NCBI GenBank assembly: GCA_023418475.1
Contig: JAEZZO010000033.1
Coordinates: forward strand, 186,001 to 250,000
DNA: 64,000 nt
Reading direction: 5' to 3'
Origin: Bacillota bacterium
GTDB lineage: Bacteria; Bacillota; Clostridia; Lachnospirales; Lachnospiraceae
Shown here: piece by piece, positions 44,450-53,541 of the stretch
How the letters are laid out: every line of letters starts with the position of its first letter
Position numbering within the stretch: the stretch's first letter is position 1
Position numbers and translations under genes: made by a program
The notes under the pieces: model-generated
The model's input: only the letters and a program-made list of their open reading frames with translations
The model's database searches: none
Told to the model about the DNA's origin: nothing

Positions 44450-44493
44450 GCAAGGTTAATGCAAGGTTTTGGCAAGGTTAATGCAAGATCAAT
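44450..44493 (+). promoter_or_regulatory. Four tandem 11-bp repeats: probable response-regulator operator
   Basis: Units begin at 44450, 44461, 44472 and 44483: GCAAGGTTAAT, GCAAGGTTTTG, GCAAGGTTAAT and GCAAGATCAAT. The 11-base spacing puts them on one face of the DNA helix, as is usual for OmpR-family binding sites. They lie 40-83 bases before the start codon of the transporter ATPase and directly downstream of the two-component genes, which strongly suggests the 42775 regulator as the binder. Confidence 0.75.
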
Positions 44494-44532
44494 GTGATAG
44501 ACTGATTTTAGTAAGAAAAGGAGGATCTTTAA

Positions 44533-45456
44533 TTGAATGATATTATTATAGAAACGAAAAATTTGACCAAACGATATGGAGAACAAAAAAGTGTATCAAA
44601 CCTGAATATCCATGTAAAAAAAGGCCGTATCTATGGATTGCTCGGCAGGAACGGCGCAGGGAAAACATCTACCATGAAAATGCTTCTAAATCTGACGAGG
44701 CCAACTTCCGGAGAAGTTTATATATTTAACAGAAGCATTCAGGGAAACGAAAAGAAGATTTTACCAAGGATTGGCAGTTTGATTGAAGCACCGGGTTTTT
44801 ATCCAAACCTGACAGGTATGGAAAACCTTAAAATATTTGCCTGGCTAAGAGGTGTTTCAAAAGGTAATGCTGTAAAGGATGCATTGGAAGTTGTAGGGCT
44901 TCCCTATGGTGATAAAAAGCTATTTTCTGAGTACTCTCTTGGTATGAAACAGCGCTTGGCCATTGCTCTTGCAATTATGCATGATCCTGAGTTGCTGATT
45001 TTGGATGAATCTATCAATGGACTAGACCCGATTGGAATTGCCGAGGTACGATCGTTTATCCGCGAGCTCTGCGCTACGAGAGGAAAAACCGTTTTAATTT
45101 CCAGCCATATTCCATCCGAGATATCCTTATTAGCAGATGACATCGGTATTATCGATCACGGCATATTGCTAGAGGAAGAAAGCCTTGCTGAATTGGAAGA
45201 AAAGAATGGGAGATATATTCACTTCATGGTTTCGGATACAGCGCAGGCTGCAAGAATCCTTGAGAGAAACTTTAGACTAAAAAATTTCATAGTGGGAAAT
45301 GGTCAAAGCATTCGCCTATATGACAGTAAATTAGCGGTAGCTGCAATAAACCGTGCCTTTATTGAAAATGGATTGGAGGTATCCGAAGTTCATACCTGTG
45401 AAAATACTTTAGAAGATTATTTTAAAAGCATAACCGGAGGTGAAGGTATTGCATAA
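44533..45456 (+). CDS. ABC transporter ATP-binding protein (BcrA/CprA-like)
   Basis: The 307-residue ATPase starts with TTG at 44533, following AGGAGG. It has Walker A GRNGAGKTSTMKM near residues 36-48, signature YSLGMKQRLAIALAIM near 134-149 and Walker B LLILDESINGLDP near 154-166. In Walker B the usual DEPxxGLD is DESINGLD, a variation seen in lantibiotic immunity and bacitracin exporters. A C-terminal domain of about 80 residues is typical of BcrA/MutF-type proteins. It works with the two downstream permeases, probably expelling antimicrobial peptides. Its promoter carries four direct repeats. Confidence 0.9.
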   Translation: MNDIIIETKNLTKRYGEQKSVSNLNIHVKKGRIYGLLGRNGAGKTSTMKMLLNLTRPTSGEVYIFNRSIQGNEKKILPRIGSLIEAPGFYPNLTGMENLKIFAWLRGVSKGNAVKDALEVVGLPYGDKKLFSEYSLGMKQRLAIALAIMHDPELLILDESINGLDPIGIAEVRSFIRELCATRGKTVLISSHIPSEISLLADDIGIIDHGILLEEESLAELEEKNGRYIHFMVSDTAQAARILERNFRLKNFIVGNGQSIRLYDSKLAVAAINRAFIENGLEVSEVHTCENTLEDYFKSITGGEGIA

Positions 45457-46222
45457 TATGCTTTTAAGCGAATTTACAAAATATAAAAGGAGAAAGATAT
45501 TCCGGTTTGGTATAGCAGCAGCAATCATATTTCCTCTTTTTAATGCTGTATTACTCTCTGATTCGAACTTTGCAAGCATTCAATCCGGTGTAAGAGAGGA
45601 CAATGCATTTTTACTTTTAATGCCCTTACTGATTATTTTAGCGGCAAATCTATTCTTTGTTGAGCAAGATAATGACACATTGAAAAATCTGCTATGCATA
45701 CCGATATCAATAAGTAGATTGATTATAGTAAAGCTGCTGGTTTTGCTGGCTTTTTCGATTGCATTTCAATTGATGGGGTTCACTGTCAGTACACTAATCG
45801 CAATTTTGCAAAATGTTTCTTTGAATGATTTTAGATTACAACTTTCGCTCACTCTAGCAAGCGGTATTCTAATGTGGGCAGCGGCACTTCCCTGTGTCGT
45901 TTTGGTGGTATGGTTTAATAAAAACTATATTCTCTCTATCATTATCGCATTTTTTTACACATTGTTGAATTATATAATGCATTTTAGCGATACTGTTATG
46001 ATGCCGCCGCTTGGTATAAATGCCGGAACACTAATGCCGGTTCCTATGATATTCAGGTGGCTCTATCAGTTTTACACACCTGTGGGTGCGATACAAAAGG
46101 AATTTTACAATCGTTTCAGTCAATACTTCGTATCGGCGTCCGTATGCTTTGGTGTACTTTTAACAGAAGCCGCAGTTTGCATGTTCTTGATGATATGCAT
46201 CTATCGGCATAGAGAAATTTGA
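45449..46222 (+). CDS. ABC-2 type permease (lantibiotic-immunity type, first)
   Basis: From a TTG at 45449, 8 bases after GGAGG, the protein has 257 residues. A GTG at 45440 would overlap the ribosome site itself. The start overlaps the ATPase stop by 8 bases, indicating translational coupling. Six membrane helices are visible (about 15-32, 48-65, 92-118, 130-155, 160-182, 225-250), with a basic N-terminal stretch (FTKYKRRK). Together with the second permease it forms the membrane part of a BcrAB/CprABC-like exporter. Confidence 0.85.
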   Translation: MHNMLLSEFTKYKRRKIFRFGIAAAIIFPLFNAVLLSDSNFASIQSGVREDNAFLLLMPLLIILAANLFFVEQDNDTLKNLLCIPISISRLIIVKLLVLLAFSIAFQLMGFTVSTLIAILQNVSLNDFRLQLSLTLASGILMWAAALPCVVLVVWFNKNYILSIIIAFFYTLLNYIMHFSDTVMMPPLGINAGTLMPVPMIFRWLYQFYTPVGAIQKEFYNRFSQYFVSASVCFGVLLTEAAVCMFLMICIYRHREI

Positions 46223-46240
46223 GGAAAGAAGGTATCTTTC

Positions 46241-47050
46241 ATGCTTTATATTATAAAAGGTGAATTCTTGAAATTAAAGAGATTACACATCCTGTTCATT
46301 GGAATTATAGGTATGACATTTCCTTCCATTTTGTCGGTGTTCACGCAGGCAGTTGCCACTCCGGAGGCTATAACAGGAGATTTTAACTTTTCCACTCACT
46401 TTAACAGTACCATATGGAATAGTACAACAATTTTCATGCCTGTTATTTTCACGTTGATGGGAGGATATCTAATCAACCGGGAATACACAGATAACACGTT
46501 GAAAAATATTCTACCTGTTCCACTAAGCTTTCAGAGGCTGCTATTGGGAAAACTGCTGGCTATGGGAAGCTTAAGTGTGATGTTTGGATTTTATAACTAT
46601 GCAGTAACGCTGCTTGTCGGATTGTTGTCCGGTATTTCAGGTCTTAATACGGAAGTTTTAATCACCGGTTTATTGCAGATACTAGGGACAGCGGCATTCA
46701 CATACATTGCCATTCTGCCTGTTATTGCTTTTACAAGCAGGAAGCCTGGAAGCTTCATGGGCGGCGTTGTTGTGTCCTTTCTCTTTGGATATATCGCTAT
46801 GTTTATCAAGAATGCTACAATACGCAGTGTGTACCCTATCCTTTCCGGACTGACGGTTACTGGGTTTGATACGGGAAGTTTCATGAACACTTCCGGAACA
46901 GGAAATCTACCATTGTCCATATTATCATTAGTATTCATGCTTTTACTTACCTTACTAATTATCACGCAGGCAGTTCCACCACAAACAACTTATAAGTCTA
47001 AAAAGCGTAAAACAGCAAGCTATTTCCTAAGGCCGGGACAAAAAGGTTAA
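46241..47050 (+). CDS. ABC-2 type permease (lantibiotic-immunity type, second)
   Basis: This 269-residue permease has six membrane helices, an N-terminal KGEFLKLKRLH stretch and the conserved loop NREYTDNTLKNILPVP near residues 75-90. The similar loop in the first permease (VEQDNDTLKNLLCIPIS) indicates the two are paralogous partners. Its ATG follows GAGGAAAGAAGG and lies 18 bases after the first permease. It is the last gene of the three-gene exporter, with no terminator-like hairpin immediately after it. Confidence 0.87.
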   Translation: MLYIIKGEFLKLKRLHILFIGIIGMTFPSILSVFTQAVATPEAITGDFNFSTHFNSTIWNSTTIFMPVIFTLMGGYLINREYTDNTLKNILPVPLSFQRLLLGKLLAMGSLSVMFGFYNYAVTLLVGLLSGISGLNTEVLITGLLQILGTAAFTYIAILPVIAFTSRKPGSFMGGVVVSFLFGYIAMFIKNATIRSVYPILSGLTVTGFDTGSFMNTSGTGNLPLSILSLVFMLLLTLLIITQAVPPQTTYKSKKRKTASYFLRPGQKG

Positions 47051-47234
47051 TCAGTAATGCTAATTTATGCCAAAATCCTTATATTGAAAAGTCAGGTAAT
47101 TATAGTTATAATGGGATTTGCCAGTCAAAATATAATTATGGAAGCTTTATGTAATTATATTAAGTATAAATCGGTCTTTGACTTTTGTACGGCAAGTTAT
47201 GTTTTCTTTTATAATCGATATGGGGATGAAGAAT

Positions 47235-47882
47235 ATGAATATTAGTAAACCAAATATTACGGACCTTCGGGAAGCAGGTCCGATCTTAAACCAGCTGATT
47301 GAGCTTCAGGCGCAGGAATTAGCTGCCGAGCATCTCTTATTTACGTCGGAAGTTCTGTCCGGAGAGGATCTGGCAGGAATAGATTATCATGTTGTGGAAT
47401 TTGATAACTGCAGGTTTCTGGGGTGTAGCTTCTATAAAGCAGGCTTTACCAATGTACGTTTTAAAAATTGTGATATATCAAACTGTGATTTTGAAAAGGG
47501 ATATTTTAATCAGGTTGAATTTATCTCCTGTAAAGGAGTTGGCTGTAAGTTCAAAAATCTGGTCTTTAAGCAGGTTTTGGTTTCCGATTCAAACTTTAGC
47601 TATTCTAATTTTGAGAGTTCAAAACTGCAGAAGGTAATTCTAGCCTCCTCCAATTTTAGTAATACTTGTCTGGCGGAGGCTGTGATAAAGGATCTGGAGT
47701 TAGATAATGCGATCTTAAATAACTGCGATTTCTTTAAAACTCAGCTAAAGGGAATTGACTTTCGAAACAGCAGTATAGAAGGGATTGTTGTTTCTGATAC
47801 ACACAGGGAGCTTGCCGGCGCTATCGTGGATACCTATCAGGCGGCCGCACTGGCACGTTTACTGGGAATAGAGGTTAAGTAG
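47235..47882 (+). CDS. Pentapeptide repeat protein
   Basis: From the ATG at 47235 (GGGGATGAAGA upstream) the protein has 215 residues. From about residue 48 to 190 it is built from pentapeptide units of A(D/N)LxX type, rich in Cys, Asn, Phe and Ser (for example CRFLGCSFYKAGFTNVRF). This predicts a right-handed quadrilateral beta-helix. Some members mimic DNA and protect gyrase from quinolones or peptide toxins, but most have unknown roles. It follows the peptide-exporter genes in the same orientation, which makes a role in toxin or antibiotic tolerance thinkable. A longer start at 47178 has no ribosome site. Confidence 0.82.
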   Translation: MNISKPNITDLREAGPILNQLIELQAQELAAEHLLFTSEVLSGEDLAGIDYHVVEFDNCRFLGCSFYKAGFTNVRFKNCDISNCDFEKGYFNQVEFISCKGVGCKFKNLVFKQVLVSDSNFSYSNFESSKLQKVILASSNFSNTCLAEAVIKDLELDNAILNNCDFFKTQLKGIDFRNSSIEGIVVSDTHRELAGAIVDTYQAAALARLLGIEVK

Positions 47883-47911
47883 GGGTCTTAGCGGAAAGTT
47901 AGTTTTTTGCA

Positions 47912-50131
47912 TTACTTCTTGTTGATTATCTTACCGTTATGATCAAATGAAATTCCATATTGCTTACAATAACCGTTCATTCGCTTTAGAATACGTTTTT
48001 TTTCGCTACCCTTGCTGGGGGTGGGCTGAAAATCATTTTTGCTTCGAGTGGAAGAGACGGAGCAGGGGATTATTTGCGCATTGTTATCTAAAACCAGCTT
48101 GTCATTGCGGAAGGTAAAGGTTTGCTGATAAATCATGGTATCCTTGTCCGGCGGGTTGGTATTACCTCCAAAGCAGAAATTACCAAGACTGTATACGATA
48201 AAGGAATTCTTATATTTTTCTATCGGTTGCAGAACATGGGGATGATGACCCAGTACCAGATCGGCACCACCCTCGTTAATGGCAATGCGGCTTAACTCCT
48301 TTTGAGCTCTTGTTGCACTTTTTGTTCTTTCAATTCCCCAGTGGAAGCTGACGATTAATAAATCTGGTTTCTTCTTATTTACATTCTTAAGCGCCCTTCG
48401 AAGGATAGCGGCAGCATCGCTTCTGCCAACCTCCTGAACGGATACCATACCGATCTTAATGCCTTTTACTTTATAAATGTCTGTTGTTGTATAGGAGGAA
48501 TAAGCGATACCTGCTTTCTGAAAACTGTCAATGGTATCCCTATAACTGATTTCACCGTAATCCTTGCAGTGATTATTTGCAAAGGCAACGGCTTCAATGG
48601 AGCTCTGCGTCAGGAGTTTAATATAGGAAGGCTTACCACGAAAGGCCCATTTCTTGTCTGCACGGGAACCGCGATTACTTAGGGTCCCTTCAAAATTAAC
48701 AATCGTTAAATCATCCTTTTCAAAAATAGGCTTTACATTTTGGAAGAAATAAGTACTTCTATTCTTGTTATAGACGGAATAAAAATTATTGCCGGCAGGC
48801 TGCTTGATATCACTGGAAAAGGTACAGTCACCGGCTGCACTGATCGTAATTGTTATATTTTTTGTAACGGTTACCCGGCAGATAACCTTAGCCTTTCCAA
48901 GAGATACCGTGACAGTGGCAGATCCGTAATGTACAGCTTTCATAACACCCTGTTGTGATACGGTAAGGATGTTTTTGTTACTGCTCTTATAAACAATTTT
49001 CTTGCCGGAGGTATTTTCCTTAGTAAGTTTTACCTTAAGAGGGTAGCTTTCTCCCTGCTCCAGAGATAATTTATCTTTTTGAATGACAATTTTCCCGGTG
49101 TACTCTTTTGGAATTACATCGCTATTCGCATTTTGTGCGTCCTTTTTTTTGGCATCCGTGATAGACTGATAGCATTGATAATATACCCTGGCAATCAGCG
49201 TATGCCCGGCAGAATTCGGATGTATATCAACAGAGAGAGGAGTGTTCTTAAATTGACCCAGATTAAGGTTTAATATCTGGGTGCCTTTTGCCTGCTCTGC
49301 TCTAAAGGACGCGTAAATATCAGCCGTTTCATATCCGCTCTTCCCGGCGTTCTCAATGATGAAAGTATTCATTTTATTCAGTTTTTCTTCAGAAGTTTTA
49401 TAAAAGTTCAAATAACTTGGAATTGGGTTATAGATGGTGTCTGCAATAATTTTGGCATGTGGTGCATTCGTCTTTAACCATTTTATAATCTTTGGAAAAT
49501 CATCTCGAAAGCTGGCAGCACCCTGCTCAATCTTACTCATTTCTTCTACTGTAAGAGTCATCTGAGAAAGAGCCACAGCAACCGATATTAGCTGAGCCTG
49601 TGTTGCACTTTTGATATTGGTAATTCCTAAAGTCTCGAATTGCTGTTTCATTTTCTGATTTACAGCTTCCACTAATGGACCAAGTACATTGTTACCGCCA
49701 ATGTTAACTGTGACAACACTGGCATTCTTAATGGTCTGATAGACTTCCGGTTCGGCAGAGGACAGATCCAAGAGTCTTTTTTGCAGATCATCGGTAGTAA
49801 TACCGCTTACACTGTAATTATAAAGGGTGTTGGGGCACCCGTTATCGGATAACAGTTTGGAAAACTGATTGACATTACAATCTTGCGGATCTGTTAAGCC
49901 ATATCCTGCCGGTACGGAATCCCCCAGAGCAACATAAATTGCGCTTTGAGAAACCGATTGTGCGAAGGCATTGCCCTTGCCCTGCGCGGTGGATTTGGTC
50001 TGCGCAGCAAAAGCAGCCGGCGGCAATCCGGTAAGCAGTCCGGATAGCAAAGCGGTAACAAGCAGCAAGGAGATGAATTTTCTTGCGGTCCTAGTGGGTA
50101 ATATGTTTTTTACGGATGATTTAATATGCAT
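47912..50131 (-). CDS. SGNH/GDSL hydrolase - Ig-like (BIG2) - CapA fusion protein, secreted
   Basis: The 739-residue protein has a signal peptide (about 17-43). An SGNH hydrolase domain spans about 65-330, with nucleophile GDSVPAGYG near residue 70, the asparagine block NIGGNNVLG near 146 and the terminal D-x-x-H in DIHPNSAGH near 302. A BIG2-like Ig domain (KLSLEQGESYPLKVKL ... VTVSLGKAKVICRVTV) covers about 348-425. A CapA-type metallophosphatase-like domain follows (about 430-739, with AAGDCTFSSDI, VNFEGTLS, AFANNHCKDYG and LGHHPHVLQP). CapA relates to poly-gamma-glutamate synthesis. An enzyme pair in one chain is unusual. Single-domain roles are clear, but the combined role is not. Confidence 0.88.
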   Translation of the reverse strand: MHIKSSVKNILPTRTARKFISLLLVTALLSGLLTGLPPAAFAAQTKSTAQGKGNAFAQSVSQSAIYVALGDSVPAGYGLTDPQDCNVNQFSKLLSDNGCPNTLYNYSVSGITTDDLQKRLLDLSSAEPEVYQTIKNASVVTVNIGGNNVLGPLVEAVNQKMKQQFETLGITNIKSATQAQLISVAVALSQMTLTVEEMSKIEQGAASFRDDFPKIIKWLKTNAPHAKIIADTIYNPIPSYLNFYKTSEEKLNKMNTFIIENAGKSGYETADIYASFRAEQAKGTQILNLNLGQFKNTPLSVDIHPNSAGHTLIARVYYQCYQSITDAKKKDAQNANSDVIPKEYTGKIVIQKDKLSLEQGESYPLKVKLTKENTSGKKIVYKSSNKNILTVSQQGVMKAVHYGSATVTVSLGKAKVICRVTVTKNITITISAAGDCTFSSDIKQPAGNNFYSVYNKNRSTYFFQNVKPIFEKDDLTIVNFEGTLSNRGSRADKKWAFRGKPSYIKLLTQSSIEAVAFANNHCKDYGEISYRDTIDSFQKAGIAYSSYTTTDIYKVKGIKIGMVSVQEVGRSDAAAILRRALKNVNKKKPDLLIVSFHWGIERTKSATRAQKELSRIAINEGGADLVLGHHPHVLQPIEKYKNSFIVYSLGNFCFGGNTNPPDKDTMIYQQTFTFRNDKLVLDNNAQIIPCSVSSTRSKNDFQPTPSKGSEKKRILKRMNGYCKQYGISFDHNGKIINKK

Positions 50132-50550
50132 GATATATGTACCTCTCTATTTATTTTTATTCAGGTTATGAGTGTCAAATTCCGACGCTTACTTTTCAGC
50201 ACCAGGTTAATATAAACCCGCGTGAGAACTAGACAGCTTCCGACGGATGCACACTTGCTTCACTCGGCGCATTTTATATAATAAAGGTTGCATATGACAA
50301 ATGCGACTGTGCAGCGGGATTTTGATACCTATCATTATATAAAATTATATCATACATTACCGGAAATGCCTATTGTCTTATTATAGGAATTAACAAATAA
50401 AGTAAAAAATAAATAATATGGATAATTTTACATAAACTTCTAAGTAGTTTTATTTGAATTTCAGAAATCTTACAAAACCATGTACGACAGCTTCAATTAT
50501 TATTGATAAGATAAACTTGTATTCAATGATGAAATAAAAGGAGAGAGTTT
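50132..50550 (+). promoter_or_regulatory. 419-base gap with probable promoter of the importer operon
   Basis: TTGCTT (50255-50260) and TATAAT (50277-50282) are 16 bases apart and would give a leader of about 260 bases before the substrate-binding protein gene. A 7-bp hairpin GTTGCAT/ATGCGAC lies just after it (50287-50307). The rest is AT-rich, and no gene is seen. Confidence 0.45.
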
Positions 50551-51660
50551 ATGAGAGCTGGAATGAAATCAATACTTGGTTTATTGGCAGTAACATCGAT
50601 TGTAACGTTTACGGGATGTTCTGCATCCAAACAAACAAGTGCCGATAAGGTGGACTTAAATAATACACCATTAGAGACAATTATTGAAAAGGCAAAAGAG
50701 GAAGGAACAGTAGAATCGGTAGGCATGCCGGACACCTGGGCAAATTGGGGAGAGACCTGGACGGAACTTACTTCTGCCTATGGGATTAAGCATAATGACG
50801 TGGATATGTCATCCGCAGAAGAGCTTGCTATATTTGAATCAGAAAAAGATAAGGCAACTAAGGATATAGGTGATGTTGGTCAGGCTTTCGGACCGATTGC
50901 CAAGGAGAAGGGTTTGACTTTACCGTATAAAACATCGAGTTGGGACAAAATACCGGATTGGGCAAAGGACGACAGCGGTAACTGGATGATCGGATATTAT
51001 GGTACAATAGCTATTATTACCAATAAGGATCTGGTTCCTGTTGCGCCCACATCCTTTGCAGATCTTTTAAAGGGTGACTACATGGTAGCAGTCGGAGATG
51101 TTACAAAAGCAAGCCAGGCACAGTGTGCTGTATTATCGGCTGCGATCGCTAACGGAGGATCAGAAAGCAATATCACACCTGGACTGGATTTCTTTAAGCA
51201 GCTGGCGCAGGCAGGAAGATTGGATATGGGTGAGTTATCCCTGTCAAGACTGGAAAAGGGTGAAATAGCAGTTGCACTCCTTTGGGATTATAATGCACTT
51301 GGTTATCGTGATCAGTTTAAGACCAATAATGCGAAAGCAAACTTTGAGGTTTGTATTCCTTTGGATGGTTCTATTCAAAGCGGATATTGCTCCGTTATTA
51401 ATGCTTATACCAAGCATCCTTATGCGGCTGCGCTGGCAAGAGAATACATATTCAGCGATGAGGGGCAGATTAATTTAGCAAAGGGTTATGCAAAACCGAT
51501 CAGAAGTGATGTCGTGCTTCCCGATGATGTAAAAGCAAAATTATTACCGGAGGATCAGTATGCGAAGGCGCGTATGATCAATGATTATGAAAACTGGAAT
51601 AAAACAGTGGAGACAATCGGGAATCTCTGGCAGGAAGATGTTATTGCTAACGCAAAATAA
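50551..51660 (+). CDS. ABC importer substrate-binding lipoprotein
   Basis: The 369-residue protein carries a lipoprotein signal with the lipid-modified cysteine at residue 23 (TFTGCSA). A type-2 periplasmic-binding fold follows, similar in pattern to iron, spermidine or aminoethylphosphonate binders (ETIIEKAKEEGTVESVGMPDTWANWGE..., KHPYAAALAREYIFSDEGQINLAKGYAKPI). It is the first gene of a five-gene operon with a phosphodiesterase, two permeases and an ATPase. That neighbour enzyme suggests uptake of a phosphate-containing organic compound. The ATG follows AAGGAGAG. The substrate is inferred only from context. Confidence 0.85.
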   Translation: MRAGMKSILGLLAVTSIVTFTGCSASKQTSADKVDLNNTPLETIIEKAKEEGTVESVGMPDTWANWGETWTELTSAYGIKHNDVDMSSAEELAIFESEKDKATKDIGDVGQAFGPIAKEKGLTLPYKTSSWDKIPDWAKDDSGNWMIGYYGTIAIITNKDLVPVAPTSFADLLKGDYMVAVGDVTKASQAQCAVLSAAIANGGSESNITPGLDFFKQLAQAGRLDMGELSLSRLEKGEIAVALLWDYNALGYRDQFKTNNAKANFEVCIPLDGSIQSGYCSVINAYTKHPYAAALAREYIFSDEGQINLAKGYAKPIRSDVVLPDDVKAKLLPEDQYAKARMINDYENWNKTVETIGNLWQEDVIANAK

Positions 51661-51751
51661 TCATACTATACTGACTATTATAGCGTGAGTAACAATAGTC
51701 CTTGTATTATACTAGAGTGGTTACTTAGCAAAATATATAGAGTGATCTGTG

Positions 51752-51786
51752 ATGCAGAAGCTTGTTCATCGAATGAGTTTCTGCAT
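51752..51786 (+). promoter_or_regulatory. Hairpin between the binding-protein and phosphodiesterase genes
   Basis: ATGCAGAA (51752-51759) pairs with TTCTGCAT (51779-51786), and a further ATCT/AGAT pair outside them can extend the stem. Another hairpin, GACTATT/AATAGTC, lies at 51673-51700. Structures here are expected in importer operons, where they reduce downstream expression and stabilise the binding-protein mRNA. That role is inference. Confidence 0.45.
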
Positions 51787-51869
51787 TACTCAGATAATTA
51801 ATAAAATTCAATAACAAAATGAACTGCAGCTTTCCTAATAGCAGGGTTCAAAAGAAAGGTCCGGTTTTT

Positions 51870-52703
51870 ATGTCAAATAAAACAATATTGATACTTTTAG
51901 ATGGTTGCCGTTATGATGCGGCAACCGATAATCTGGGATACCTGGAGCATCTTGCGGAGATGGGACTCGCAAGTAAATTCCGGGTGATGGGTGAGCTTCC
52001 GTCCCTTTCAAGACCGATGTATGAAACTCTGATGACCGGACTTCCAGTTTATCAGCATGGAATCACCAATAATCAGATTATTCGAAATTCAAAGCAGATC
52101 AGCCTCTTTGACTTATGCAGGGAGAATAAGCTTACTACAGCCGCAGCTGCCTACCATTGGATCAGTGAATTATATGTTCGGGCACCATTTCTGCCGGTAA
52201 CAGACCGGATACAGCTGGATGGCAGCTCAAAAATACAATATGGTATTTATTATTTTGAAGACCAATATCCCAATTCCCATGTATATGCCGATGCTGAATA
52301 TTTAAGGCAGCAATTTCATCCGGATTTTATGCTGGTTCATCCGATGAACATCGATGACGCAGGACATAAATACGGTAGTAATTCTACAGAATATCAACAA
52401 GTGGTTGCAATGGAAAATATCCTGCTGTCCGCAATACTTCCGATCTGGTTAGAAGCAGGTTATCAGATTATGGTGACAGCCGATCACGGAATGAATGAAC
52501 ATCATATCCATGGAGGAAATACGCTTTTACAAAGAGAGGTACCCTTGTATCTTATTTCTGATAAGATTAAGAAAATATCTCGTATCGAGAAACATTTGTC
52601 GGAGCTGTTTATCGCACCGATGCTATGTCATCTTCTTGGCATAGATAAATCTTCCGGGATGAGGGACCTTTCTGAAATGGAGGAGGATATCTTTGAAGCT
52701 TAG
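51870..52703 (+). CDS. Alkaline phosphatase superfamily phosphodiesterase / nucleotide pyrophosphatase-like
   Basis: From the ATG at 51870 (AGAAAGG upstream) the protein has 277 residues. It has the metal-binding pattern of type I phosphodiesterases: ILLDGCRYDA near residue 9, a nucleophile region SLSRPMYETLMTG near 47-59, MNIDDAGHKYG near 157-167, and TADHGMNEHHIHGG near 208-221. No signal peptide is visible, so it would act on the imported compound inside the cell. Its presence between the binding protein and the permeases suggests the substrate is a phosphonate or phosphodiester, for example aminoethylphosphonate-like or phosphonoacetate-like. The substrate is not proven. Confidence 0.85.
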   Translation: MSNKTILILLDGCRYDAATDNLGYLEHLAEMGLASKFRVMGELPSLSRPMYETLMTGLPVYQHGITNNQIIRNSKQISLFDLCRENKLTTAAAAYHWISELYVRAPFLPVTDRIQLDGSSKIQYGIYYFEDQYPNSHVYADAEYLRQQFHPDFMLVHPMNIDDAGHKYGSNSTEYQQVVAMENILLSAILPIWLEAGYQIMVTADHGMNEHHIHGGNTLLQREVPLYLISDKIKKISRIEKHLSELFIAPMLCHLLGIDKSSGMRDLSEMEEDIFEA

Positions 52704-53541
52704 AGCAAAGGTTTATTTATTAGCGGCCCTTCCCTTCCTATTCCTGGTATTATTTTATGAAATCATGCCGGTTCTGATGATAATTCTTCGCAGCTTCAAG
52801 CCGGAAGGGAGCTTTGGTTTTACCCTGGAGCATTACAGGGCTGTATTTACGAAGCGGCTTTATTCTCAAGCAGTCATAAACAGTATCCTGGTTGCAGTAG
52901 TATCCTCAGTCATTGGAATTATCATTGCTTTTTTTGGTGCAAAAGCGGCAAATAGTGTGAAATCCGGGTGGAGTAGTTTTTTCATTAATGTATTAAATAT
53001 GACCTCAAATTTTGCGGGTATACCGCTTGCATTTGCCTTCATCATTTTGCTGGGTAATACAGGGATTTTTGTGATACTAGGTAAGAGCATGGGGATTCAT
53101 GCGCTCAAAAGTTTTAATGTGTATTCTTTTCAGGGGCTGTTGCTTACCTATATCTATTTCCAGATACCACTAGCAACCTTGTTATTGCTACCTGTTTTTG
53201 ATGGTCTGCGAAAGGAATGGAAGGAAGCTGTGATACTTCTTGGAGGAAACTACCTCACATACTGGATAAAAGTTGCTATCCCGGTGATTATGCCCAGTTT
53301 ACTTGCTACCCTAAGCGTTTTATTTTCCAATGCAATTGCCGCGTATGCAACGGCGTATGCACTGCTGGCGAATAATTATTCTCTGCTTCCCATTCGCATA
53401 TCGGAACAGTTTGTAGGAGAAATTGCACAACGCAGGGAATTTGGATCTGCACTTGCTGTGGTACTGATGTCTACTATGATAATAACTACCTTAATCAATA
53501 ACTATTTCATAAAAAAATATAGCGGAGGTGCTTCCCGGTGA
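52693..53541 (+). CDS. ABC importer permease (first)
   Basis: This 282-residue permease starts with TTG at 52693, 9 bases after GGAGGAGG, and overlaps the phosphodiesterase stop by 11 bases. It has six membrane helices and the conserved EAA loop (KEAVILLGGNYLTYWIKVAIPVIMPS near residues 177-202), which contacts the ATPase. Its pattern matches PotB/AfuB-type permeases. Overlap on both sides shows tight translational coupling in the operon. Confidence 0.88.
   Translation: MKLRAKVYLLAALPFLFLVLFYEIMPVLMIILRSFKPEGSFGFTLEHYRAVFTKRLYSQAVINSILVAVVSSVIGIIIAFFGAKAANSVKSGWSSFFINVLNMTSNFAGIPLAFAFIILLGNTGIFVILGKSMGIHALKSFNVYSFQGLLLTYIYFQIPLATLLLLPVFDGLRKEWKEAVILLGGNYLTYWIKVAIPVIMPSLLATLSVLFSNAIAAYATAYALLANNYSLLPIRISEQFVGEIAQRREFGSALAVVLMSTMIITTLINNYFIKKYSGGASR

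Noticed and set aside
44450..44493. CRISPR-like repeat array
   Set aside because: The repeats are 11 bases, directly adjacent without spacers and located in a promoter, which fits an operator instead.
47057..47245. Open frame of 62 codons before the pentapeptide protein gene
   Set aside because: It has no good ribosome site, no recognisable features, low-complexity AT-rich codons, and overlaps the start of the real gene.
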